A stretch of 57,967 bases of DNA. It comes from VRUE01 sp035605695. GTDB lineage: Bacteria; Actinomycetota; Thermoleophilia; Solirubrobacterales; 70-9. Below, piece after piece: positions 49,633 through 57,158 of this stretch (its first letter is position 1; each line of letters begins with the position of its first letter). The stretch is from contig DATNGZ010000009.1 in assembly GCA_035605695.1 (NCBI GenBank), forward strand, positions 1-57,967, given 5' to 3'. The position numbers and the translations under genes were made by a program. The notes beneath the pieces are model-generated. The model was not told where the DNA came from. It searched no databases and worked only from the letters and a program-made list of their open reading frames with translations.

Positions 49633-50445
49633 ACGACGCTCGATCAGGGTCGAGACGACCGCCTCGTAGAAACCATCGCCCATCGCCCCCTCGGTGACGA
49701 TGGCGTTGTCCCAAGCGCTGAGCACGGCGCGCAGACCGGGGTCGCGCGGCGGCCCATTGGCGACGACGAAGAAGCGGCCGACCGCGGCGGCGACCTCGAG
49801 GTCCTCGACCGAGTCGCCGACGGCTATGCAGTCGGCAGGGTCGTAGCCACGGACGCGGGCGTGGGCGGCGACGGCGGCCGCCTTGCTGACCAGCTTGGGG
49901 ACGAGGTGGTAAGCATGGGTCGGGCCCTCGATCGCCGGCATCTCGCGGCCGATCGCGCCGTTGTCGAGCAGGCGCAGGTCGTCGTGTCCCTCGGCCCCGA
50001 GCAGCCGGTTGGCCTCCTCGACGTCGACCTTGCCGCGGAAGAGGTGGGAGAGGATGCGCCCGGTGTGCCAGGGCGCGTGGTACTCGAGCCGCCCCTCAAA
50101 GTGCTCGAACAGTAGCTTCGGGATGCCGCGCTGCTCGATCTTCTCGTAGATCGTGCCGTCCTCGTCCGGGACCATCTCGCCGGTCATCAGCGTCGTCTCC
50201 CCCTCGATCGCGAAGGCGCAGCCGGCCTCGTAGATGTAGGAGGTTTGGCCCATCAGGCGGGCGCACTCGTGGACCTGGGGCTCGCGGCGGCCGGACATAA
50301 TCACGACCTCGACCCCGGCCCGGTGACACGCCTCGAGGCCGCGGGACTGGGCGAGCGAGAAGGCGCCCTCGGCGTCGCGGAAGAGCGAGGCGCCCTTGCC
50401 CAGAAGGGTGCCGTCGAGGTCTGTGTAGACGCATCGCAGTGCCAT
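49630..50445 (-). CDS. HAD-IIB family phosphatase (sugar-phosphatase-like)
   Basis: The protein has 271 residues. Motif I is CVYTDLDGTLLGKGASLF, and motif II is VEVVIMSGRREPQVHECARL. A C2-type cap has LEYHAPWHTGRILSHLFRGK, and motif IV is DCIAVGDSVEDLEVAAAVGR. The mannosyl-3-phosphoglycerate/sucrose-phosphatase branch is closest in layout. Substrate uncertain. It is divergent from the dihydropteroate-synthase-like gene. Confidence 0.82.
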   Translation of the reverse strand: MALRCVYTDLDGTLLGKGASLFRDAEGAFSLAQSRGLEACHRAGVEVVIMSGRREPQVHECARLMGQTSYIYEAGCAFAIEGETTLMTGEMVPDEDGTIYEKIEQRGIPKLLFEHFEGRLEYHAPWHTGRILSHLFRGKVDVEEANRLLGAEGHDDLRLLDNGAIGREMPAIEGPTHAYHLVPKLVSKAAAVAAHARVRGYDPADCIAVGDSVEDLEVAAAVGRFFVVANGPPRDPGLRAVLSAWDNAIVTEGAMGDGFYEAVVSTLIERR

Positions 50446-50593
50446 GGTGCGGTCGCTACGGTAGCCGGATGTGGGACGGACAAGACTTCGAACGGATCGG
50501 CGCGCGGGTCCTGTCGCGAGGGAGGGGGCCCTGCGGGCGGGCCACGGTCCGTCCTCGACCCCTCTCCCTCACGCCACCCGCGCGAGTTGCCGT

Positions 50594-51424
50594 ATGAGGT
50601 GGCGTTTGTCCGATCGGGTGCTGGAGCTTGGGCAGCCGATGGCGGCTGGGATCGTCAACGTGACTACGGACTCGATGTTTGAGGGAGCTCGTAGCGGGAC
50701 GGCTGAGCAAGCGGTGAAGGATGGGATGAGGCTGGTTGGGATGGGCTTCGACATGCTCGACGTTGGGGCCGTGGCGGCGAAAAGCGGGCCGCCGGTGCCG
50801 GCCGCGGTCGAGGCCGCGGCACTGGTGCCGGCGATCGAAGGGTTGGCCGATGCGGGCGTGCCGATTTCGGCTGACACCTTCTCGGTCGAGGTGGCTCGGG
50901 GGGCGCTGGGCGCCGGTGCGGTTGCGGTCAACGACATCTCGGGTGGCTCGGAGGAGATGTTCGAGCTGGTCGCTGAGAGCGGCTGTGGCTACGTGCTGAT
51001 GCACATCGAGGGGCCGCCGCGGGTCGACCGGCCGCCGGGCGATTACGGCGACGTGGTCGAGCACCTGAAATCCTGGTTCGGGGGGAGAATCGAGCTCGCT
51101 CAAAGGCTTGGGGTCTCTATGGAGCAGATCGCGCTCGACCCCGGACTCGACTTCGACCTCAGCACCGAGCAGGACCTGGAGATCCTGCGACGGCTGCCTG
51201 AGCTGCGTGAGCTCGGTCCCCCGCTCTACGTCTCGCTCTCGCGCAAGGACTTCATCGGCGCCGTGCTGGCTGGGTCCTGGGAGGGGCGACTGCCGCCGGG
51301 AGAACGAGAGTGGGGAACGGTCGCCGCGGTTGCGCTGGTGGTGCGCGGCGGCGCCGGCATCCTGCGTATCCACGACCGCAGCTCGTTGCAGGCCATGCGC
51401 GTCGCTGGGCGGATCGTCAAATGA
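50594..51424 (+). CDS. dihydropteroate-synthase-like protein with altered substrate loops
   Basis: The protein has 276 residues from ATG 50594. The TIM-barrel landmarks of FolP are present: MAAGIVNVTTDSMFEGARSG (normally NVTPDSF), VPISADTFSVEVARGAL, AVAVNDISGGSEEM, VLMHIEGPP, ALDPGLDFDL, YVSLSRKDFIGAVLAGSW and ILRIHDRSS. The pterin/pABA loop that usually reads GGESTRPG is replaced by DVGAVAAKSGPP, and the NVTPDS Pro is Thr. It may be a paralogue with another substrate, not the true folate enzyme. The last codons form one arm of inverted repeat G. Confidence 0.7.
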   Translation: MRWRLSDRVLELGQPMAAGIVNVTTDSMFEGARSGTAEQAVKDGMRLVGMGFDMLDVGAVAAKSGPPVPAAVEAAALVPAIEGLADAGVPISADTFSVEVARGALGAGAVAVNDISGGSEEMFELVAESGCGYVLMHIEGPPRVDRPPGDYGDVVEHLKSWFGGRIELAQRLGVSMEQIALDPGLDFDLSTEQDLEILRRLPELRELGPPLYVSLSRKDFIGAVLAGSWEGRLPPGEREWGTVAAVALVVRGGAGILRIHDRSSLQAMRVAGRIVK

Positions 51425-51529
51425 CGGCCCCAGATCGCCGCCATGCGGCGTCCTCGGGAGCCGAAGTAGCGCTGCTACTCCGGCTCCCTGCGTCCTTGCC
51501 TGGCGACGCCTGGACCTCGTCATTTGACG
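51415..51529. repeat. intergenic inverted-repeat element G (56-nt core family)
   Basis: The outer 12-bp arms CGTCAAATGACG (51415-51426) and CGTCATTTGACG (51518-51529) pair perfectly, and the left arm includes the last codons and stop of the upstream gene. The 56-nt core 51445-51500 has the same length and ends as in element F, but its central hairpin (GGAGCCGAAGTAGC with GCTACTCCGGCTCC, one mismatch) differs. Confidence 0.8.
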
Positions 51530-51545
51530 ACCCTTGGGACGGTTG

Positions 51546-53819
51546 ATGGCGAAGAGTCTTCTGGAGGCCCCGTGGTCGGTCGCGATCGATCCCGCGCGGC
51601 GCGACGGCCGGATCGTCGCCGAGTCGAGCGAGGAGGCGCGCAAGGCGCGGACGGTGGGGCTGCCGCGTTCGCTCGATCCCGGTTTCGTCGAGGCGCTGAA
51701 GCGGGCCGGGGTCGAGCGGCTCTACTCGCATCAGCGCCAGGCCTACGAGGCGGCGGCCGACTCGGACCTGGTGATTACCAGCGGCACTGCCTCGGGCAAG
51801 AGCCTCGCCTTCAACCTGCCAGTGCTCGACGGGATCGCCCGCGACTCCAAGCGCCGCGCCCTCTACCTCTACCCGACCAAGGCGCTGGCCCAAGACCAGG
51901 CGCGCAAGCTCGGCGCGCTGCGGCCGCCGGGGCTACGCGAGGCGATCTACGACGGCGATACGCCGCGCGAAGAGAGGCCGGCGATTCGTCGCAAAAGCAA
52001 CCTCGTCCTCACCAACCCGGACATGCTGCACGTCGGCATCCTGCCCAACCACAAGAGCTGGGGCGACTTCATCGCCAACCTCGGCTGGGTCGTGGTCGAC
52101 GAGGCGCACACCTACCGTGGCGTCTTCGGCTCGCACGTCGCCAACGTGCTGCGGCGGCTGCGGCGGGTGGCGCGGGCTTACGGGGCGGAGCCGCGTTTCC
52201 TGCTCGCCTCGGCGACGATCGCCAACCCGGTCGGCCTCGCCGAGGAGCTGGTCGGCACGCCCTTCGAGCTGATCGACGACGACGGCGCGCCGGGGGCCGG
52301 GCGCGAGATCGCGATGTGGAACCCGCCGCTGATCGACAAGGCGACCGGGACGCGGCGCTCGTCGCTCGGCGAGGCAGCCGACCTGCTGGCCGAGCTGGTT
52401 TCCCACGGTGTGCGGACCATTTGCTTCCTCAAGAGCCGCCGCGGGATCGAGCTGATCCAGCGCTTCGCCCGCGAGTCGCTGGAGGCGCGCGGCAAGCCCG
52501 AGCTGGCGGCGCGGATCGCGCCCTACCGCGGCGGCTACACCTCGCAGCAGCGGCGCGAGATCGAGCGGCAGCTGTCCGAGGGCGAGCTGCTCGCGGTCGT
52601 CGCCACCGACGCGCTCGAGCTCGGCATCGACATCGGCGAGCTCGACGCGGCGATCTGCGTCACTTTCCCCGGCACGGTCGCCAGCCTGCGTCAGATGTGG
52701 GGCCGAGCGGGCCGGCGGCGGCGCGGCCTCGCCATCTACGTTGCCGGCCAGGACGCCCTCGACCAGTTCTTCTGCCGCCACCCCGACGAGTTCATCGGCC
52801 GCCCGGTCGAGGCCGCGATCCTCGACCACGCCAACGAGCAGATCGCCTCACGGCACCTGATCGCGGCGGCCTACGAGTTGCCGCTGGGCGAGGACGACGG
52901 TGAGTTCTTCGGCGAGGGCTGGCGCGAGCGCTCCGAGCGGCTGGCCGGTGCGGGCGAGCTGCGCCGGGCGGGGGGGCGAATGCTGCCTGGCGGCAGCGAG
53001 TTCATCGCGGCGAAGATCCCGCTGCGCTCGGCCTCGACCGACTCGGTCGCGGTGATCGAGCGCGACTCGGGTGAGATGCTCGGCCTGGTCGAGTCCGAGC
53101 GCGCCTTCACCACGATTCATCCGGGCGCGATCTACCTCCACCTCGGCCGCTCCTACGAGGTCGAGCAGCTCGACATCGCCGGCCGCCGCGCGGTCGTCTC
53201 GGCCTTCGACGGCGACTGGTACACGCGGCCGAAGAAGGAGACCGAGATCTACATCGAGCGGGTGCGCGAGCGGCGCACGACCGCGGGGGTCGAGCTGCAC
53301 TTCGGCGAGGTCTCGGTGAGCGAGCAGGTGATCGCCTACCAGCGGGTCTCGATCGCTGACCAGGAGCCCTTCGACATCGTCGCCCTCGAGCTACCCGAGC
53401 AGCAGTTCGTCACCCAGGCGCTCTGGTACGTGTTGCCGGACCGGCTCGCCGGGGCGCTGCCGCCCGACGTCCTGCTCGGCGCCCTGCACGCGACCGAGCA
53501 CGGCCAGATCGCGGTGCTGCCGCTGATCGCGATGTGCGACCGCTGGGACATCGGCGGCCTCTCCACCAACGTCCACTTCCAGACCGGCCGCTCGACGATC
53601 TTCATCTATGACGGCCACCCCGGCGGGGTCGGCATCACCCTGCGCGGTTACGAGCAGTTCGAGCGCCTGCTCGGCGACGCCGAGCGGCTGATCGGCGAGT
53701 GCCCCTGCGAGTCGGGCTGTCCCTCCTGCGTGCAGAGCCCCAAGTGCGGCAACCTCAACGAACCGCTGCACAAGGCGGGGGCGCTGGAGTTGATGAGGCA
53801 GATGAGGAGCGTGCAGTGA
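51546..53819 (+). CDS. MrfA/YprA-type superfamily 2 DNA helicase
   Basis: The protein has 757 residues. The helicase core shows LYSHQRQAYEAAADSDLVIT, Walker A TSGTASGKSLAFNLPVL, motif II WVVVDEAHTYRGVFGSHVAN (DEAH), motif III FLLASATIANP, and motif VI QMWGRAGRRRRGLA. The C-terminal DUF1998-type domain carries a cysteine cluster ECPCESGCPSCVQSPKCGNL near the end, the metal site of MrfA-like helicases involved in DNA repair. ATG 51546 lies just after element G. Probably an ATP-driven 3'-5' helicase acting in excision of damaged DNA. Confidence 0.88.
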   Translation: MAKSLLEAPWSVAIDPARRDGRIVAESSEEARKARTVGLPRSLDPGFVEALKRAGVERLYSHQRQAYEAAADSDLVITSGTASGKSLAFNLPVLDGIARDSKRRALYLYPTKALAQDQARKLGALRPPGLREAIYDGDTPREERPAIRRKSNLVLTNPDMLHVGILPNHKSWGDFIANLGWVVVDEAHTYRGVFGSHVANVLRRLRRVARAYGAEPRFLLASATIANPVGLAEELVGTPFELIDDDGAPGAGREIAMWNPPLIDKATGTRRSSLGEAADLLAELVSHGVRTICFLKSRRGIELIQRFARESLEARGKPELAARIAPYRGGYTSQQRREIERQLSEGELLAVVATDALELGIDIGELDAAICVTFPGTVASLRQMWGRAGRRRRGLAIYVAGQDALDQFFCRHPDEFIGRPVEAAILDHANEQIASRHLIAAAYELPLGEDDGEFFGEGWRERSERLAGAGELRRAGGRMLPGGSEFIAAKIPLRSASTDSVAVIERDSGEMLGLVESERAFTTIHPGAIYLHLGRSYEVEQLDIAGRRAVVSAFDGDWYTRPKKETEIYIERVRERRTTAGVELHFGEVSVSEQVIAYQRVSIADQEPFDIVALELPEQQFVTQALWYVLPDRLAGALPPDVLLGALHATEHGQIAVLPLIAMCDRWDIGGLSTNVHFQTGRSTIFIYDGHPGGVGITLRGYEQFERLLGDAERLIGECPCESGCPSCVQSPKCGNLNEPLHKAGALELMRQMRSVQ

Positions 53820-53885
53820 ACCGAGGGAGTGGGCCTCGGCGTCACGAACAGCATGGAGGTTCCGCCGAGGCCCACTCCCTCGGTT
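53819..53885. repeat. intergenic inverted repeat with 23-bp arms (element D)
   Basis: Arms 53819-53841 and 53863-53885 are perfectly complementary around a 21-nt loop. The left arm begins at the last base of the helicase stop codon. The loop is unrelated to the cores of the A-C and F-G families. Confidence 0.8.
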
Positions 53886-53902
53886 CCGAGCGCGGGCGTC
53901 AG

Positions 53903-54370
53903 GTGGCCGTCATCGGTCCGTCGGGCGCGGAGCTGGGGTCCGAGGCGGCGGTGTTGGGGGAGGAAGTCGGGCGGTTGCTCGCCGAGGCGGGTGTGACGCT
54001 GGTCTGCGGCGGCATGGGTGGGGTGATGGAGGCCGCCTGTCGCGGTGCGAGCGAGACTGGGGGCGAGGCGATCGGCATCGTTCCAGGCCACGAGATCGGC
54101 GAAGCGAACCGCTTCTGTAGCCACGTGGTCGCCACCGGCATCGGCCACGCCCGCAACCTGGCCGTGGTCTCCTCGGGGGAGGTGGTGATTGCGATCGGCG
54201 GCGAGTGGGGGACGCTCTCGGAGATCGGTTTTGCGCGCGCGATCGGTCGCGCCGTGATCGCCCTGCGCAGCTGGGAGCTGAGCGGTCGCGAGCGGATGGT
54301 CGACGCGCCAGGTGTGGTGCCCGCCGGCTCGGCCGGCGAGGCGGTAGACCTGGCGCTCAAAGCGCTCTAG
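53903..54370 (+). CDS. LOG-like (TIGR00725-type) nucleotide-binding protein
   Basis: The protein has 155 residues from GTG 53903. The Rossmann-like fold reads VAVIGPSGAELGSEAAVLGE, TLVCGGMGGVMEAACRGASE, EAIGIVPGHEIGEANRFCS, and VVIAIGGEWGTLSEIGFARA. This corresponds to the PGGxGTxxE motif of lysine-decarboxylase-like/LOG proteins, but in the GGEWGTLSE form typical of the TIGR00725 group. The family contains nucleotide 5'-monophosphate phosphoribohydrolases; activity here is uncertain. No ribosome-binding site is visible. Confidence 0.75.
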   Translation: MAVIGPSGAELGSEAAVLGEEVGRLLAEAGVTLVCGGMGGVMEAACRGASETGGEAIGIVPGHEIGEANRFCSHVVATGIGHARNLAVVSSGEVVIAIGGEWGTLSEIGFARAIGRAVIALRSWELSGRERMVDAPGVVPAGSAGEAVDLALKAL

Positions 54371-54371
54371 C

Positions 54372-54377
54372 TACGCT
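54372..54377 (+). promoter_or_regulatory. -10 box of a leaderless promoter (methyltransferase)
   Basis: TACGCT is followed by six bases and the ATG at 54384, and no ribosome-binding site is present. It lies right after the stop of the preceding gene. Confidence 0.4.
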
Positions 54378-54383
54378 GGTTCG

Positions 54384-55151
54384 ATGTACGAGGATTCGAT
54401 CCGCAAGGAGTTCACCCATCAGTCCGGCTCGTTCGGCAAGGCCGCCGTGATGACCTCGGCCGAGACACTCGGGGCGCTGGTCGAGCTTGTGCCGGAGGAT
54501 CCCAATGCTCGCTGGATCGAGACGGCCTGCGGCACCGGCCTGGTTTCGCGGGCGCTGGCCGGCAAGGTCGGCTCGGTGACGGGCGTCGACCTGACCCCGG
54601 CGATGCTGGAGCAGGCGAAGCGCGGAGCGGCCGATGAGGGGATCGAGAAGGCAAGCTTCTCCGTTGGCGACGCTACCGCGCTCGAGTTCGCCGATGGATC
54701 GTTTGACGGCGCGGTTACTCGCCTCAGCCTGCACCACATCCCGTTGCCGGGCCGGGTGATCGCCGAGCTGGCCCGAGTCGTCCGGCCGGGTGGCTCGGTC
54801 ATCGTCGGCGACCTCGTTGCCGACGAGGCAGACGGCGAGGGAGCCTTGTGGCGTGAGGAGATCGAGCGCTTGCGCGATCCCTCGCACTGGGTCTGCCGGA
54901 CGCCGGAGCAGCTGCGCGAGATGGGCTCTTCGGCGGGGCTCACGCTCGAGCACGAGCAGCTGATCCCGCTCGACATCGACTTCGAGGACTGGCTGGGACG
55001 GGGTTCGGGCGGTCGCACCGCCGCCCCGCTGATAGACGAGCTGCTGGCGCAGCGACCCGAGGGGATCGAGAGCTTTCGCGTCACGGCCGCCGATTCGGGC
55101 CGCCGCCTATGCCAGCGCTATTGGGTTGGCCACAGCCGCCGCCCCGACTGA
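54384..55151 (+). CDS. class I SAM-dependent methyltransferase (UbiE/Coq5-like)
   Basis: The protein has 255 residues. Motif I is WIETACGTGLVSRALAGKVG, followed by VTGVDLTPAMLEQAKRGAA. FSVGDATALEFADGSFDGAV and SLHHIPLPGRVIAELARVVR are the usual Methyltransf_11 segments. The opening IRKEFTHQSGSFGKAA is shared with many UbiE-like enzymes. Acceptor unknown. Element I follows its stop. Confidence 0.82.
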   Translation: MYEDSIRKEFTHQSGSFGKAAVMTSAETLGALVELVPEDPNARWIETACGTGLVSRALAGKVGSVTGVDLTPAMLEQAKRGAADEGIEKASFSVGDATALEFADGSFDGAVTRLSLHHIPLPGRVIAELARVVRPGGSVIVGDLVADEADGEGALWREEIERLRDPSHWVCRTPEQLREMGSSAGLTLEHEQLIPLDIDFEDWLGRGSGGRTAAPLIDELLAQRPEGIESFRVTAADSGRRLCQRYWVGHSRRPD

Positions 55152-55165
55152 GCCCGTCCAACCGA

Positions 55166-55212
55166 AACTGCATCAAACTTTCTATCTACTGGGATGAGAA
55201 TTTGATGCAGTT
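55166..55212. repeat. convergent-gene inverted repeat (element I)
   Basis: AACTGCATCAAA (55166-55177) and TTTGATGCAGTT (55201-55212) pair perfectly around 23 nt. It starts 15 nt after the methyltransferase stop, and the loop and right arm lie in the last codons of the convergent GH15-like gene. It is a likely bidirectional terminator. Confidence 0.7.
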
Positions 55213-56300
55213 CGCGGCCAGAGCTGGCGCAGGGCGAGGATCGCGAAGGCGTGCGACCAGGCAAGGGGGGTGGTCGAGGTTGGGATGCCGGTACGCGCGT
55301 CGACCCGCTCGGGCAGCATCCGGTCTGGGGTAGCGGCGCGCCGCAGCTCGGTCATCAGGTGGAGGGCGGCGGATCGCTCGCCGAGTGCGGCGAGGCTCCA
55401 CGCGGTCCACGCGGTCGGGGCAGTCCAAGGATCGCCCCCACCGTCCCAGCCGGCGGAGGGGAGGATCCCGAAGCGCCCGCTGTGCGCGGCGAGCCGCAGC
55501 AGCGTTCGCCGCACGAGCGGATAGAGCGCCGGATGCGAGAAGGGGCGCACGGCCCAGGCCGCAGCCGAGTCGAGCCCCGAGCCGGGATCGTGGGCGCGGC
55601 GGGCCAGAGTTCCGGTGGGCGTCCCGAACAGCGCCTTAATCTGCGGCGCACCGGAGGCGATCGCGTTGGCGAGGAAATCGCCGCCGCCGTTCTCCTGGTA
55701 GTCATCCAGCCCTCGCCACGGCTGCTTCGTTGTGGCGCTTGGTAGCTCAGCCGCGCCGCCGGCGGCCGCGATCCATCCGGCCGCATCACCCTGGGCGCCG
55801 CGTCCGTCCACTGGAGTGCCGTCTGGGTGGAAGCGAGCGGCGGCTCTTAGGTCGAGCCCGCGCAGGAAGCTCACGATGCTCCGCGCCTGACCTCGGTCTC
55901 CAGCAGCAGCGAGCGCGATCGCCACGGCGCTCGCGTCCCGGGGCCAAACGTAGGCCCAGCCATCGCGGGCGCCAGCGATGACCGCGCCGGTCCGGGGGTC
56001 TGTGAGCGCATGCAGGACGAGCAGCGATCGGGCGTACATCCGCCGTGCCCACACCGGCGCCTCGGTGCCCAGCGGCCGGCGTGCCGCAAGCCAGCGAGAA
56101 TCAGGACGAACCGCCTCCTGGTCTCCCAGCGAGCGAATCGTCACGGTCCGCTCTCCGCCAAAGCGAGCGACGGTTCTCAGAGCGTTGGCACCGGGCAGAT
56201 AACGCTGCTGAACCGAGTCGGTCCGGGACCCGCCCGAAGCAAGGGCCGCGCCGACGACAAGAAGGGCCACCAATCCCGCCGCGCCGCGCAGCCATTTCAT
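55182..56300 (-). CDS. exported GH15-like (glucoamylase-type) glycoside hydrolase
   Basis: The protein has 372 residues from ATG 56300, with a TTG just ahead at 56303. A signal peptide (LRGAAGLVALLVVGAALASG) is followed by an alpha/alpha-barrel pattern. WARRMYARSLLVLHALTD and WAYVWPRDASAVAIALAAAG contain the WPRDA element seen in GH15 enzymes. GAQGDAAGWIAAAGG and FGILPSAGWDGGGDPWTAPT follow, the latter around a likely catalytic acid region. GH15 members hydrolyse alpha-glucosidic bonds, but the second catalytic Glu is not certain, and the chain is shorter than typical glucoamylases. It ends in element I. Confidence 0.7.
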   Translation of the reverse strand: MKWLRGAAGLVALLVVGAALASGGSRTDSVQQRYLPGANALRTVARFGGERTVTIRSLGDQEAVRPDSRWLAARRPLGTEAPVWARRMYARSLLVLHALTDPRTGAVIAGARDGWAYVWPRDASAVAIALAAAGDRGQARSIVSFLRGLDLRAAARFHPDGTPVDGRGAQGDAAGWIAAAGGAAELPSATTKQPWRGLDDYQENGGGDFLANAIASGAPQIKALFGTPTGTLARRAHDPGSGLDSAAAWAVRPFSHPALYPLVRRTLLRLAAHSGRFGILPSAGWDGGGDPWTAPTAWTAWSLAALGERSAALHLMTELRRAATPDRMLPERVDARTGIPTSTTPLAWSHAFAILALRQLWPRTASNSHPSR

Positions 56301-56375
56301 CAACCGAATCCAATCAGCCCCATTGCCTCGCGGTCGCTAGCCTTCGCATGCGGCGGCAGATCCAGAGCCGTTCCA

Positions 56376-56448
56376 GGCGAGGTAGCTCAGTTGGTAGAGC
56401 ACACGACTGAAAATCGTGGTGTCGTGGGTTCGATTCCCACCCTCGCCA
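56376..56448 (+). tRNA. tRNA-Phe (GAA anticodon)
   Basis: The cloverleaf is complete. The acceptor stem GGCGAGG pairs with CCTCGCC, and the D arm is GCTC...GAGC. The anticodon stem CACGA/TCGTG encloses loop CTGAAAA with anticodon GAA. The T arm is GTGGG-TTCGATT-CCCAC, and the discriminator is A. CCA is not encoded. An integrase remnant starts about 115 nt downstream, so the 3' end is a probable integration target. Confidence 0.95.
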
Positions 56449-56462
56449 TTCGCGGAATACCA

Positions 56463-56494
56463 GGAGGGAAGCGGGTTTCCACCCGCTTCCCTCC
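56463..56494 (+). terminator. intrinsic terminator after tRNA-Phe
   Basis: A perfect 13-bp stem, GGAGGGAAGCGGG with its complement, encloses a 6-nt loop and is followed by TTT, 15 nt after the tRNA. Confidence 0.8.
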
Positions 56495-56562
56495 TTTGAA
56501 GTCAATCGCCCGCGAGAGTCGTTCAGCGCTTCGTAGCCCAAACGTAGTCCAAACGCTGGTCC

Positions 56563-56785
56563 TCAAGCCGTGATCGCAATGCCGGCGAGCTGCTTGCGGG
56601 CTCTACGGACCAGCCGATCGAACTTGGCACCGTGCTGACGGTCTACCCGCTGCTGGAGCTGTGCATAGACGTCCATCGTCATCGTTGAATCTTCGTGGCC
56701 AACCTGGCCCATCACCCACTTCACATCGAATTCGTTGGCGAGCAGGGCGATGGAGATGTAAGTGCGTCGCAGCGTATGGGGGGTC
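56563..56785 (-). pseudogene. tyrosine recombinase C-terminal fragment, truncated by the IS
   Basis: The 74 residues carry the second half of a phage-integrase catalytic domain. TPHTLRRTYISIALLANEF gives the H-x-x-R box. WVMGQVGHEDSTMTMDVYAQ gives the third catalytic His and the Tyr nucleophile. A basic tail ends the chain. The frame enters the IS3 left end exactly at 56786, so everything upstream of TPHTLRR is lost here. Its position, reading toward tRNA-Phe with the stop 115 nt away, is that of an element integrated in this tRNA gene. Confidence 0.8.
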
Positions 56786-56855
56786 TGAGCCAGGCCGGGT
56801 TTGACGGAGGCCCCGAAACCAGGATTCCTACCTGGAAGAAGGGAACTCCCAAGCC

Positions 56856-57158
56856 ATGCCACGAAAGAAGAAATACCCCGATGAGCTGCTCGATCGCGGT
56901 GCCCGGATGGTCGCCGACTCCGGCCGCCCCATTGCCCACGTAGCCCGCGACCTGGGCATCCACCACGAGACGCTGCGCAAGTGGGTGCGCCAAGCAGAAG
57001 CCGACGAGGGCAAGCGCACCGAGCTGTTGAGCAGCTCTGAGCGCGAGGAGCTGAAGGCCCTACGCGGTGAGGTGCGCGAACTGCGCCGGGCCAACGACAT
57101 CCTGAAGTCGGCGTCTGCCTTTTTCGCCGCCGAGCTCGACCCACGCCGAACGAAGTGA
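56856..57158 (+). CDS. IS3-family OrfA (helix-turn-helix transposase subunit)
   Basis: The protein has 100 residues. The HTH reads YPDELLDRGARMVADSGRPI then AHVARDLGIHHETLRKWVRQ. A leucine-zipper-like coiled coil follows (ERELKALRGEVRELRRAND in register with ELLSSSE), ending KSASAFFAAELDPR as usual for IS3 OrfA. The stop TGA overlaps the OrfB GTG in the -1 frame, so OrfAB could form by -1 frameshifting or OrfB by coupling. No obvious A-rich slippery heptamer is seen. Confidence 0.9.
   Translation: MPRKKKYPDELLDRGARMVADSGRPIAHVARDLGIHHETLRKWVRQAEADEGKRTELLSSSEREELKALRGEVRELRRANDILKSASAFFAAELDPRRTK

Noticed and set aside
56500..56560. Near-repeated CCAAACG motifs downstream of tRNA-Phe as an attachment site
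   Set aside because: The two copies are short and imperfect and no matching tRNA-Phe 3' fragment was found elsewhere in the window, so no second attachment site can be paired with it.
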